Part shown: in pieces, positions 7,561 through 15,824 of the stretch
Position numbering within the stretch: position 1 is the stretch's first letter
Layout: each line of letters starts with the position of its first letter
From: Actinobacillus sp.
GTDB lineage: Bacteria; Pseudomonadota; Gammaproteobacteria; Enterobacterales; Pasteurellaceae
Direction of reading: 5' to 3'
Length of the DNA stretch: 19,867 bases
Assembly: GCA_020026075.1 (NCBI GenBank)
Contig: JAHHQZ010000033.1
Location: 1-19,867, forward strand
The notes under the pieces: model-generated
Database searches by the model: none
What the model saw: the letters and a program-made list of their open reading frames with translations, nothing else
Told to the model about the DNA's origin: nothing
Position numbers and translations under genes: made by a program

Positions 7561-8895
7561 ATGAAAGCCCCGAAAAAATTTCACAAAAAAAACGCAAAAA
7601 TTCCGGCGTGGAATGTTCGAGCCGTAGCGGCGTTATGCCTTTGCAAAATGCGCACCGAAGGGCAGTCTCTTTCTGCGTTGTTGCCTGAATATCAAAGCAA
7701 AATTCTAGCCAAAGATGCGCCACTTTTGCAGGCGCTCACCTTTGGTGTAGCGCGCGTGTTGCCACGTTTGCAAAAAATATTGGCACAGCTTTTGGATAAA
7801 CCGCTCAAAAATAAATACGCCGTCGTGGAAGATTTACTGCTGGTGGGGCTTTATCAGTTGCTTTATATGTGCATTCCGCCTTTCGCTGCGGTGGACGAAG
7901 TGGTGAATGCCACTGCCGTTTTAAAAGTGGAAAAAATGCGTGGGCTGGTGAACGCCGTGCTGCGCCGTTTTCTGCGTGAACAAGAAAACATTCTCGCCAT
8001 TGCTGATAAACACTGGCACACAATGCACCCTGATTGGTTCATCAACTTGCTCAAACCAGTTTATCCAAACTGGCGTGATATTTTAGCGGCCAACAACGAC
8101 CAGCCGCCAATGTGGCTGCGAGTGAATTTTAATCAAGATCGTGAAACCTACGCCGAAACGCTACGCCTTACTGGCATTGACAGCGTGCAAGGCAACGCAC
8201 CGCAAGCCTTGCGCTTAACCACGCCTTGCAACGTGCAGAAATTAGCGGATTTTGCGACAGGGGCGGCAACAGTACAGGATTTACACGCCCAGTGGGCGGC
8301 GATTTTGCTTGAACCGCACAACGGCGAGCGAATTTTAGACGCTTGCGCCGCACCGGGTGGCAAAACCACACACATTTTGGAAATGGCACCGCAAGCGGAC
8401 GTTGTCGCCTTAGACATTGAAGAAAACCGCCTACACCGAGTGCAAGAAAATTTGGATCGACTAGGGCAGAAAGCAAAGATCATCTGCGCTGACGCAAGCG
8501 CTCCCGCAGCGTGGCAGGATCCGCAGGCCGGAAAATTTGACAAAATTTTGTTAGATGCCCCTTGCTCCGCCACTGGCGTAATTCGCCGTCACCCTGACAT
8601 CAAATGGCTACGCCAGCCAGAGGATATTCCCCAGTTAGTGATGTTGCAGGGAAAAATTTTAAACGCCCTTTGGGGCGAACTAAAAGCAGGCGGCACGCTC
8701 GTTTACGCCACTTGCTCTGTGCTTCCACAAGAAAACAGCGAGCAAATTCGCCAATTTTTAGCCACGCACCCTGATGCAACCCTGTGTGAATTACCTTTTG
8801 AGCAAGCAGAAAACGCCATTGGCAAGCAGTTTTTACCGACCATTGACGGCGGCGATGGGTTCTACTATGCCAAACTAAAAAAAGCGGAGAAATAA
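7561..8895 (+). CDS. rsmB: 16S rRNA (cytosine-967 C5) methyltransferase
   Basis: SAM-dependent RNA methyltransferase (Sun/Fmu/RsmB) that makes m5C967 in 16S rRNA. The 444-residue protein has an N-terminal NusB-like RNA-binding domain (about 18-145) and a C-terminal Rossmann methyltransferase domain. The SAM motif is DACAAPGGKT (260-269). The two conserved cysteines of the m5C mechanism are Cys335 in DAPCSATG and Cys385 in YATCSVLPQENSEQ. AAGGA overlapping the fmt stop precedes the ATG by about six bases. The first 15 codons are Lys/Phe-rich and slightly longer than I recall for E. coli, and they carry a copy of the AAAAATTCCGGC motif (7596-7607) repeated elsewhere in the window. Confidence 0.97.
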   Translation: MKAPKKFHKKNAKIPAWNVRAVAALCLCKMRTEGQSLSALLPEYQSKILAKDAPLLQALTFGVARVLPRLQKILAQLLDKPLKNKYAVVEDLLLVGLYQLLYMCIPPFAAVDEVVNATAVLKVEKMRGLVNAVLRRFLREQENILAIADKHWHTMHPDWFINLLKPVYPNWRDILAANNDQPPMWLRVNFNQDRETYAETLRLTGIDSVQGNAPQALRLTTPCNVQKLADFATGAATVQDLHAQWAAILLEPHNGERILDACAAPGGKTTHILEMAPQADVVALDIEENRLHRVQENLDRLGQKAKIICADASAPAAWQDPQAGKFDKILLDAPCSATGVIRRHPDIKWLRQPEDIPQLVMLQGKILNALWGELKAGGTLVYATCSVLPQENSEQIRQFLATHPDATLCELPFEQAENAIGKQFLPTIDGGDGFYYAKLKKAEK

Positions 8896-8896
8896 T

Positions 8897-10273
8897 ATGA
8901 AAATCATCATCTTAGGTGCAGGACAAGTGGGAACGACCCTTGCAGAAAATCTCGTGGGCGAGGACAACGACATCACGCTGGTGGATAACGACCAAAGTCG
9001 CCTAGACAATTTGCAAGAAAAGCACGACTTGCGTGTGTTAGAAGGGGCGGCCTCATCACCGTCAATTTTACGCCAAGCAGGCGCACCAGATGCGGATCTC
9101 ATCGTGGCGGTAACCAGCTCAGACGAAGTGAATATGGTAGCCTGCGAAGTGGCGTACACCCTGTTTAACACGCCGGTTAAAGTGGCACGCATTCGCAACA
9201 GTGAATATTTGCGTGAAAAAGACAGCCTATTTCAAGCCAACCGCATTGCCATTGACCACATTATTTCTCCAGAACGCCTTGTGGTAGACGAAATCACCCG
9301 CCTTATCACCTATCCAGGGGCGCTGCAAATTTCCCACGTGGCAGGGGATCGCATAAGTATTGTGGTCGTGCGTGCCTACTACGGCGGCCCATTGGTAGGC
9401 TACCCTATTTCCGCTTTAAAAGATCACCTACCGCACATCGACAGCAAAATCGTTGCCATCAAACGTGGTGAAAAAATCATTCGTCCGCAAGGCTCAACTA
9501 TCGTAGAAGCAGGTGATGAAATCACCTTCATCTGCGACACCGCCAACATTCGTGCCATAATGGCAGAATTACAGCGCTTGGAAAAACCGTACAAACGAAT
9601 GATGATCATCGGTGGTGGCAATATCGCCGTAGGTGTTGCGAAAAAATTAGAAAACCAGTGCAGTGTAAAACTCATCGAACGCAACCCCAAACGAGCGACC
9701 CAACTGGCAGAAGAACTTTCTAAAACCCTTGTTTTTCAAGGGGATCCATCAGACGAAAGTCTGTTATTTGAAGAAAACATCGAGGCGGTTGATGTTTTCC
9801 TTTGTCTAACCAGTGATGACGAAACCAACATTATGGCAGCCTTGCTTGCCAAACGAATGGGCGCAAAAAATGCAATGGTGCTAATTCAACGAATGGCCTA
9901 TGTAAATCTCGTGCAAGGCGGCACCATCGACATCGCCATTTCCCCACAGCAAACCACTGTATCCGCAATGCTAAGCTACGTGCGTAAAGGGGATGTGGTT
10001 AATGCCGTATCAATGCGTAATGGCTTAGCGGAAGTAGACGAAATTATCGTACACGGCGATGAAAACACCTCCCAAGTGGTAGGAAAACGTATCGAAGAAG
10101 TAGCGCTACCAATGGGCGCTGTCATCGCTGCCATTTTACGCAATGACGACATACTCATCGCCAAACGTGACCTCACCATCGAAACCAACGACCACGTTAT
10201 CGTCTACATCAACGACAAAAAACTTGTCCCAGAAGTGGAAAAACTTTTCCAACCGAGTGCGAATTTTATTTAG
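8897..10273 (+). CDS. trkA: Trk system potassium uptake regulatory protein TrkA
   Basis: Cytoplasmic NAD(H)-binding peripheral subunit that gates the TrkH/TrkG potassium channels. The 458-residue protein is the usual length and has the characteristic duplication: two RCK units, each a Rossmann TrkA-N domain followed by a TrkA-C domain. The first nucleotide-binding loop is LGAGQVGTTLAENL (residues 6-19). The second starts IIGGGNIAVGVAKKLE near residue 236, with the acidic strand-end residue in KLIERN. A GGAG lies about eight bases before the ATG, one base after the rsmB stop. It closes the def-fmt-rsmB-trkA cluster, and a 13-bp hairpin follows. The membrane partner trkH is not in the window. 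Confidence 0.97.
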   Translation: MKIIILGAGQVGTTLAENLVGEDNDITLVDNDQSRLDNLQEKHDLRVLEGAASSPSILRQAGAPDADLIVAVTSSDEVNMVACEVAYTLFNTPVKVARIRNSEYLREKDSLFQANRIAIDHIISPERLVVDEITRLITYPGALQISHVAGDRISIVVVRAYYGGPLVGYPISALKDHLPHIDSKIVAIKRGEKIIRPQGSTIVEAGDEITFICDTANIRAIMAELQRLEKPYKRMMIIGGGNIAVGVAKKLENQCSVKLIERNPKRATQLAEELSKTLVFQGDPSDESLLFEENIEAVDVFLCLTSDDETNIMAALLAKRMGAKNAMVLIQRMAYVNLVQGGTIDIAISPQQTTVSAMLSYVRKGDVVNAVSMRNGLAEVDEIIVHGDENTSQVVGKRIEEVALPMGAVIAAILRNDDILIAKRDLTIETNDHVIVYINDKKLVPEVEKLFQPSANFI

Positions 10274-10301
10274 TCATTTTGGTGTCTTTTTGTCAGCCTT
10301 T

Positions 10302-10347
10302 GGCTAGGCCGGAATTTTTGCCAAAATTTTGACGAAAATTCCGGCCT
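10302..10347 (+). terminator. Terminator-like hairpin after trkA; best copy of the dispersed repeat family
   Basis: A 13-bp perfect stem, AGGCCGGAATTTT (10306-10318) and AAAATTCCGGCCT (10335-10347). The 16-base loop contains CAAAATTTTG, itself a palindrome. T-rich sequence follows, so it likely ends the def-trkA transcript. It shares GGCTAGGCCG with 1170-1216 and GCTAGGCYGGAATTTTT with 15234-15250. Confidence 0.75.
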
Positions 10348-10401
10348 TCATTTTTCAGGCGTTTTTTTTCTAAGCTGTGTTAAAATGTTCCCTTTTGTGA
10401 A

Positions 10402-10424
10402 ACCTTTACAAGGTAAATGTTACC
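10402..10424. promoter_or_regulatory. Overlapping palindromes in the ccm leader (candidate operator)
   Basis: ACCTT-TAC-AAGGT (10402-10414), TTTAC-AAG-GTAAA (10405-10417) and GGTAA-ATG-TTACC (10412-10424) are three exact overlapping inverted repeats about 20 bases before the ccmA start. A TAAAAT at 10381-10386 could be the -10 box upstream of them. No regulator can be named from the sequence; the sites do not match the FNR consensus. Confidence 0.35.
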
Positions 10425-10442
10425 CTGACGGAATGAATTTTT

Positions 10443-11123
10443 ATGCAGGATTCTCAATCTTTTGCGCCGTTTTGTTTAAGCCTTGATGATGTCGCCATTC
10501 AGCGTGGTGATAAGCGGCTGCTTGAAGGGCTGTCGTTGTCGTGGCACAGCGGGCAGTTTGTGCAAGTGGAAGGGCATAATGGCATTGGTAAAACCAGTTT
10601 ATTGCGTGTGGTGGCAGGTCTTGCGCACCCTGTGCGTGGCAAGGTGTGTTGGCAAGACGAGCCTATTGTAAAAATCCGTGAAATCTATTACGAAAATTTG
10701 CTATTTTTAGGTCATCAAAGCGGGGTTAAACCTGAACTTACGCCGTGGGAAAATTTACGCTTTTATCAAAAAGTTGCTGGCGAGAAACGCTGTTTGCAAG
10801 GTAGCGATGTACTATGGCAAGTGCTGGATACGGTGGGGCTTTTTGGCAAAGAGGATTTGCCCGCCAGCCAGCTTTCTGCTGGGCAGCAAAAACGTATTGC
10901 CCTTGCTAGATTGTGGCTTTCTAAGGATGCGGTGTGGATTTTAGACGAACCCTTTAATGCCATTGATAAACAAGGGGTAGCGAATTTAACCGCCTTGTTT
11001 GAACAGCACGTTGCTCGTGGCGGTTTGGTGATTTTAACCAGTCATCAAGTGGTGCCGAGCGAGCGTTTGAGTGTGTTGCAATTAGGTGATTTTAAAGCCA
11101 AAGACGAGGGGGCGTGGGAATGA
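10443..11123 (+). CDS. ccmA: Heme exporter ATP-binding protein CcmA
   Basis: ATPase of the CcmABCD complex of System I cytochrome c maturation; ATP hydrolysis releases holo-CcmE from CcmC. The 226-residue protein has Walker A GHNGIGKT (44-51), the ABC signature LSAGQ (144-148), Walker B VWILDE (164-169) and the switch His201 in LTSHQ. It is the first gene of the ccm operon. It overlaps ccmB by four bases (ATGA), so the two are translationally coupled. The ribosome site is modest (ACGGA about ten bases upstream). Confidence 0.97.
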   Translation: MQDSQSFAPFCLSLDDVAIQRGDKRLLEGLSLSWHSGQFVQVEGHNGIGKTSLLRVVAGLAHPVRGKVCWQDEPIVKIREIYYENLLFLGHQSGVKPELTPWENLRFYQKVAGEKRCLQGSDVLWQVLDTVGLFGKEDLPASQLSAGQQKRIALARLWLSKDAVWILDEPFNAIDKQGVANLTALFEQHVARGGLVILTSHQVVPSERLSVLQLGDFKAKDEGAWE

Positions 11124-11785
11124 TTTTTTGGGCGGTTGTGCAGCGAGAGTTGAATATCGCAATGCGCAAAAAAGCAGAAATACTGAACCCCCTGTGGTTC
11201 TTTTTAATTGTGATCACGCTGTTCCCTTTGGTGATTGGTCCTGATCCTGTTTTGCTGGGTAAAATTTCCACAGGGGTCGTGTGGGTGGCGGCGTTACTTT
11301 CGGCGTTGTTGTCCTTTGAACGCTTGTTCCGTGATGATTACCTTGATGGTTCCCTTGAACAGCTTGCTTTACTGCCACAACCTTTGGCGGTAACCGCTTT
11401 TGCTAAAGTGTTAGGGCATTGGCTATTAACAGGCTTACCGCTGATTTTGCTTTCACCTGTGGCGGCGCTGTTGTTGTCGTTGGATATGCCTATTTGGTGG
11501 GCGTTGGTGTTAACACTATTGTTAGGAACACCTGTGCTAAGTTGTCTTGGGGCAATTGGTGTGGCGTTGACAGTGGGCTTGCGTAAAGGCGGTGTGCTGT
11601 TAAGTTTGCTGGTGTTGCCACTGTTTATTCCTGTGCTGATTTTTGCATCATCAGTGCTGGAAGCCGCCAGTCTTGGCTTGCCTTATCACGGTCAGTTGGC
11701 CATTTTGGGGGCTATTTTAGCCGCAACCTTGACCCTTGCACCTTTTGCAGTGGCGGCAGGGTTACGAATGAGTTTAGAACAATAG
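11120..11785 (+). CDS. ccmB: Heme exporter membrane protein CcmB
   Basis: Integral membrane partner of CcmA in the ABC-type complex that frees heme-loaded CcmE. The 221-residue protein has about six membrane segments. Stretches matching E. coli CcmB very closely are EILNPLWFFLIVITLFPLVI, FERLFRDDYLDGSLEQL and ALTVGLRKGGVLLSLLVLPL. The ATG at 11120 overlaps the ccmA stop (ATGA) and is preferred over an in-frame GTG at 11114, because a G-rich ribosome site (11106-11111) fits it and homologues begin here. Confidence 0.96.
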   Translation: MIFWAVVQRELNIAMRKKAEILNPLWFFLIVITLFPLVIGPDPVLLGKISTGVVWVAALLSALLSFERLFRDDYLDGSLEQLALLPQPLAVTAFAKVLGHWLLTGLPLILLSPVAALLLSLDMPIWWALVLTLLLGTPVLSCLGAIGVALTVGLRKGGVLLSLLVLPLFIPVLIFASSVLEAASLGLPYHGQLAILGAILAATLTLAPFAVAAGLRMSLEQ

Positions 11786-11802
11786 AACATTAGGAAAAAA
11801 TT

Positions 11803-12537
11803 ATGTGGAAATGGTTACATCCTTACGCTAAATCAGAAACCCAGTATCGCTTATGCGGTAAATGGATCCCATATTTTGCACTGGCGAGCGTGCTGTTACT
11901 GAGCGTGGGTATTGTATGGGGCTTGGCATTTGCCCCTGCGGATTATATGCAGGGCAATAGTTTTAGGATTATGTACATTCACGTGCCTGCGGCTATTTGG
12001 TCGATGGGCGTTTATGCGTCAATGGCGGTTGCCGCTTTTGTGGGCTTGGTGTGGCAGCTACGCAACGCCTACATTAGTATGATGGCAATGGCACCTGTGG
12101 GGGCGATGTTTACCTTAATTGCGCTGGTTACTGGTGCAGTATGGGGCAAGCCGATGTGGGGGACGTGGTGGGTGTGGGACGCTCGCTTAACCTCTGAGCT
12201 GATTTTATTCTTTTTATATTTAGGCGTAATGGCGCTTTACTCTGCTTTTCAAGATAAAGGCTTGGGGGCAAAAGCCTCTGGCATTTTGTGTTTGGTTGGG
12301 GTTATCAATTTACCTGTGATTCACTTTTCCGTGCAATGGTGGAATACCTTGCATCAAGGGGCGAGCATTACAAAGTTCCAAAAACCATCCATTGCCACAC
12401 CGATGCTGTGGCCCTTGATTCTCTGTATTTTCGGCTTTTTGGCGCTGTATATTTGGTTAAGCCTTGCACGTTACCGTGTGGATTTATTAAAAGCGGACAG
12501 CAAACGTCCGTGGGTTAAAGCATTATTGCTTAAATAA
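11803..12537 (+). CDS. ccmC: Heme exporter / heme handling protein CcmC
   Basis: Membrane protein that receives heme and attaches it covalently to CcmE with CcmD. The 244-residue protein has six membrane segments and the tryptophan-rich WWD motif WGTWWVWD (119-126) facing the periplasm. The two heme-ligand histidines known from E. coli, His60 and His184, are at identical positions. AGGA lies about nine bases before the ATG, 17 bases after ccmB. Confidence 0.97.
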   Translation: MWKWLHPYAKSETQYRLCGKWIPYFALASVLLLSVGIVWGLAFAPADYMQGNSFRIMYIHVPAAIWSMGVYASMAVAAFVGLVWQLRNAYISMMAMAPVGAMFTLIALVTGAVWGKPMWGTWWVWDARLTSELILFFLYLGVMALYSAFQDKGLGAKASGILCLVGVINLPVIHFSVQWWNTLHQGASITKFQKPSIATPMLWPLILCIFGFLALYIWLSLARYRVDLLKADSKRPWVKALLLK

Positions 12538-12557
12538 CATTTTATCTTGGGGGAAAT

Positions 12558-12761
12558 ATGTATTTTCAAACTTGGGCTGATTTTTGGCAGATGGGCGGTT
12601 ATGGCTTTTATGTTTGGTTAGCGTATGGCACAACGGCATTAGGTTTAGTGTTGCTTGTGGCACAAAATCATTGGCGTAAGCGTCAACTCATGCACGATTT
12701 ACAACGTGAACAGCAACGCACAATGCGTCAACAACGTCGTGAACAAGGGGGCTTGCAATGA
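12558..12761 (+). CDS. ccmD: Heme exporter protein CcmD
   Basis: Small single-span membrane protein required to release holo-CcmE from CcmABC. The protein has 67 residues. An aromatic N-terminus (FQTWADFWQMGGYGFYVWLA) leads into one membrane segment, followed by a strongly basic, Arg/Gln-rich cytoplasmic tail, the standard CcmD layout. GGGGGA lies a few bases before the ATG. Its stop overlaps the ccmE start (ATGA). Confidence 0.95.
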   Translation: MYFQTWADFWQMGGYGFYVWLAYGTTALGLVLLVAQNHWRKRQLMHDLQREQQRTMRQQRREQGGLQ

Positions 12762-13255
12762 TTCCACGCCGTAAATCTCGAATGTTCATTGTGTTGTTTA
12801 TCTTATTTGGGACAACCCTTGTGGCGGGCTTGGTGCTGTATGCTTTGCGCCAAAACATTGATTTATTCTACACGCCTTCTGAAATTATCTACGGTAAAGA
12901 CAACGATCCAGCGCAAAAACCGCACATTGGGCAACATATTCGTGTGGGCGGAATGGTGGTTCCAGGTTCGGTAAAACACGATGACAAGAGCCTAAAAGTC
13001 ACCTTCGACTTAAACGATACTGGCCCTGCGATTACCGTGCATTATGAAGGCATTTTGCCTGACTTATTCAAAGAAGGGCAAGGCATTGTGGCACAAGGTG
13101 CGTTGGTTGAGCCACGTGTGTTGAACGCAACGGAAGTGCTGGCGAAACACGATGAAAATTATGTACCACCTGATCTTGCACAAAAAATGCAAAAAACGCA
13201 CGAAAATTTCGGCGTAGCTCCAAATGAGTTAAAAGCAAAAGGGGCGGCGCAATGA
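12758..13255 (+). CDS. ccmE: Periplasmic heme chaperone CcmE
   Basis: Membrane-anchored periplasmic heme chaperone that binds heme covalently through a histidine and hands it to CcmF. The 165-residue protein has an N-terminal anchor (about 8-29), an OB-fold beta-barrel, and the heme attachment site AKHDENYVPP with His131 and Tyr135, equivalent to E. coli His130 and Tyr134. The flexible C-terminal tail is Lys/Ala-rich. It overlaps ccmD upstream and ccmF downstream by four bases each. Confidence 0.97.
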   Translation: MIPRRKSRMFIVLFILFGTTLVAGLVLYALRQNIDLFYTPSEIIYGKDNDPAQKPHIGQHIRVGGMVVPGSVKHDDKSLKVTFDLNDTGPAITVHYEGILPDLFKEGQGIVAQGALVEPRVLNATEVLAKHDENYVPPDLAQKMQKTHENFGVAPNELKAKGAAQ

Positions 13256-15210
13256 TTGCTGAGTTAGGAAATTACGCCTTAGCGTTGAGCTTGGCACTCG
13301 CCTTGCTACTTGCAGTTTTCCCCTTGTGGGGCGTAGAACGCCATAACCGCACTTGGATGCGCCTTGCTCGTCCGCTGACATTCAGTTTATTTTTAACCTT
13401 AACCTTTTCATTTGGTTGCTTATTTTATTTATTCGCCGTGAACGATTTCTCCGTGCAATACGTGGTGAACAACTCCAACACGACCTTGCCGTTGATGTAT
13501 CGTTTATCGGCGGTGTGGGGGTCGCACGAAGGCTCGTTATTGCTATGGATTTGGCTGTTAAGTGGCTGGTCGGCGGCGGTTGCTTGTTTTAGCCGTGCCT
13601 TGCCAGAAGATGCCGTTGCCCGTGTGCTGGGCATTTTGGGCTTAATTTCCATCGGCTTTATCGTGTTCGTGTTGTTCACCTCCAACCCATTCCTGCGCAC
13701 TTTTCCTGATTTCCCCGTAGACGGTCGAGAACTCAACCCAATGTTGCAAGACATCGGTTTAATTTTCCATCCGCCACTACTTTATATGGGCTACGTGGGC
13801 TTTTCGGTGGCTTTTGCATTTTCCATTGCCTCGTTAATGCAAGGTCGTTTGGATACCGCTTGGGCGCGCTGGTCTCGCCCTTGGACAATGGCTGCTTGGG
13901 TTTTCTTAACACTGGGTATCGTGCTTGGCTCTTGGTGGGCTTATTACGAATTAGGCTGGGGCGGCTGGTGGTTCTGGGACCCTGTGGAAAACGCCTCCCT
14001 TATGCCGTGGCTAGCGGGTACGGCGCTATTGCACTCCCTTGCGGTAACAGAAAAACGTAGTGCATTTAAAGCGTGGACGGTGTTACTGGCGATTTTGGCG
14101 TTCTCATTGAGCTTAGTCGGTACTTTCTTAGTGCGCTCAGGGATTTTAGTTTCGGTACACGCCTTTGCCTCTGACCCAACACGTGGGCTGTATATTTTAG
14201 GCTATTTGGTGGTGGTTATCGGCAGTTCCTTAGCCCTTTATGCCTACAAAGGCAACCAAATTCGCTCTCGCCAAAATGCACAAGGTTTTTCTCGTGAAGG
14301 CTTTTTATTGGCGAACAACATTTTGCTAATGGCGGCATTGGCGGTGGTGTTCTTAGGCACATTATTACCGCTCGTGCATAAGCAAATTGGCTTGGGTTCC
14401 ATTTCCGTAGGCGCACCGTTTTTTAATCAAATGTTCTTATACATTATGATCCCGTTCTCGTTTATTCTCGGCGTAGGGCCATTGCTCAAATGGCGCCGTG
14501 ACCAGTTTAAACGCTTGCGCACACCAATTTTAGCAAGCCTTGCCATAATGCTCGTGGCAGGTTTCGCCTTGCCTTATTGGTTTGAAGATAAAGAAAAAGT
14601 AACCGCCGTAATTGGCACAATGATGGCGGTATTTATCATTTTGCTAAGCCTGTATGAATTGCAACAACGTGCCACCCATCGCCACAGTTTTTGGCGTGGC
14701 TTAACCTACATTTCTCGCTCTTACTGGGGAATGACCTTAGCCCACTTAGGCGTGGCGGTTACCGTGTGGGGTATTGCGTTTAGCCAAAATTACAGCGTAG
14801 AGCGTGATGTGCGAATGCGTGTCGGCGAAACGGTGCAAGTGGCAGGTTTTGACTTCAAACTCGCCAGCATTGAAACAGCGAACGGGCCAAACTACTTAGG
14901 CGGCGAGGCCAAAATTTTGGTTACCCAACAAGGCAAACCAGTAACGACCTTGCTTGCCCAAAAACGGTTCTACACCGTCAGCCGAATGTCAATGACAGAG
15001 GCCGCCATCGGCTGGAACTTACGCCGAGATTTATACGTGGCACTGGGTTCGCAAATGGATAACGGCAGCTGGGCAGTGCGTTTGTACTACAAACCATTCA
15101 TTCGCTGGATTTGGCTCGGCGGCTTGTTAATGGCCTTAGGCGGTGCCTTGTGCTTGTTCGATCGCCGTTACCGTTTCAAGGGTTTACTGAAAAAATCTAC
15201 AAAAAAATAA
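13252..15210 (+). CDS. ccmF: Cytochrome c heme lyase subunit CcmF
   Basis: Large polytopic membrane protein that takes heme from CcmE and, with CcmH and CcmI, ligates it to apocytochrome c. The 652-residue protein has the periplasmic WWD motif WGGWWFWDPVENASLMPW (235-252). The conserved histidines are His173, His261 and His303, at the same positions as in E. coli, and His498, which corresponds to E. coli His491. It starts within the ccmE stop (ATGA). One exact copy of the Haemophilus-type uptake core, ACCGCACTT, lies inside it at 13346-13354. Confidence 0.98.
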   Translation: MIAELGNYALALSLALALLLAVFPLWGVERHNRTWMRLARPLTFSLFLTLTFSFGCLFYLFAVNDFSVQYVVNNSNTTLPLMYRLSAVWGSHEGSLLLWIWLLSGWSAAVACFSRALPEDAVARVLGILGLISIGFIVFVLFTSNPFLRTFPDFPVDGRELNPMLQDIGLIFHPPLLYMGYVGFSVAFAFSIASLMQGRLDTAWARWSRPWTMAAWVFLTLGIVLGSWWAYYELGWGGWWFWDPVENASLMPWLAGTALLHSLAVTEKRSAFKAWTVLLAILAFSLSLVGTFLVRSGILVSVHAFASDPTRGLYILGYLVVVIGSSLALYAYKGNQIRSRQNAQGFSREGFLLANNILLMAALAVVFLGTLLPLVHKQIGLGSISVGAPFFNQMFLYIMIPFSFILGVGPLLKWRRDQFKRLRTPILASLAIMLVAGFALPYWFEDKEKVTAVIGTMMAVFIILLSLYELQQRATHRHSFWRGLTYISRSYWGMTLAHLGVAVTVWGIAFSQNYSVERDVRMRVGETVQVAGFDFKLASIETANGPNYLGGEAKILVTQQGKPVTTLLAQKRFYTVSRMSMTEAAIGWNLRRDLYVALGSQMDNGSWAVRLYYKPFIRWIWLGGLLMALGGALCLFDRRYRFKGLLKKSTKK

Positions 15211-15262
15211 AAAATATTCCAGCGTAGCTTTTTGCTAGGCTGGAATTTTTAACAAAATTTTG
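15211..15262 (+). repeat. Hairpin between ccmF and ccmG, dispersed repeat family member
   Basis: ATTCCAGC (15216-15223) pairs with GCTGGAAT (15239-15246). Inside it TAGC pairs with GCTA around a TTTTT loop, giving a 12-pair stem with one mismatch. T's follow, and then AACAAAATTTTGA as in the 10302 copy. It is the only sizeable gap in the otherwise overlapping ccm operon, and it could act as a partial terminator or an mRNA-stabilising 3' end. Confidence 0.65.
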
Positions 15263-15275
15263 AAAGGAAGTGACA

Positions 15276-15824
15276 ATGAAAAAACGTTATTTACCCTTAG
15301 TGATTTTCTTGCTCATCGTGGCGATGTTCTTGGTACAGTTGCTCCGCAATGCACAAGGGGACGACCCACGCAATCTCGAAAGTGCCTTAATCGGCAAGCC
15401 TGTTCCAGAGGCACCGCTAGAAAGCTTGTGGGGCAAAAAGCTTGATTACAAAACCCTATTCCAGCAGGGAAAACCGATTTTGATCAACGTGTGGGCGACA
15501 TGGTGTCCGAGTTGCTATGCCGAACACGCTTATCTTCGTACGTTAAAACAAGACGGCGTGACCATCATCGGCGTGGACTATCGTGATGGCTTGCAAAAAG
15601 CCCGTGAATGGCTGACGAGCTTTGGCGATCCGTATCAAGAAACCATTCAAGACGAAAACGGCAGTTTTGGGTTGGATTTAGGCATTTACGGCACGCCTGA
15701 AACCTTTCTCGTTGATGGCAACGGCATTATTCGCTACCGCTTTGCGGGGGCGTTAGATGACGATGTGTGGAAAACAAAATTCTTACCGCTTTACCAAAAA
15801 TATTCCGCAGGGGAGAAAAAATAA
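15276..15824 (+). CDS. ccmG: Thiol:disulfide interchange protein CcmG (DsbE)
   Basis: Membrane-tethered periplasmic thioredoxin-like reductase that keeps the cytochrome CxxCH cysteines reduced, using electrons from DsbD. The 182-residue protein has an N-terminal anchor (about 5-23), the active site WATWCPSC with Cys77 and Cys80, the CcmG-specific AEH and GVDYRDG stretches, and cis-proline Pro141 in YGTPETF. The ATG at 15276 is chosen over an in-frame GTG at 15270 because AAGGAAG (15264-15270) is correctly spaced for it. Its stop overlaps the ccmH start (TAATG). Confidence 0.97.
   Translation: MKKRYLPLVIFLLIVAMFLVQLLRNAQGDDPRNLESALIGKPVPEAPLESLWGKKLDYKTLFQQGKPILINVWATWCPSCYAEHAYLRTLKQDGVTIIGVDYRDGLQKAREWLTSFGDPYQETIQDENGSFGLDLGIYGTPETFLVDGNGIIRYRFAGALDDDVWKTKFLPLYQKYSAGEKK

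Noticed and set aside
8148..8573. A 141-codon minus-strand frame inside rsmB
   Set aside because: It is antisense to the conserved methyltransferase domain and has the Cys/Ser/Ala-rich composition expected from the complementary frame.
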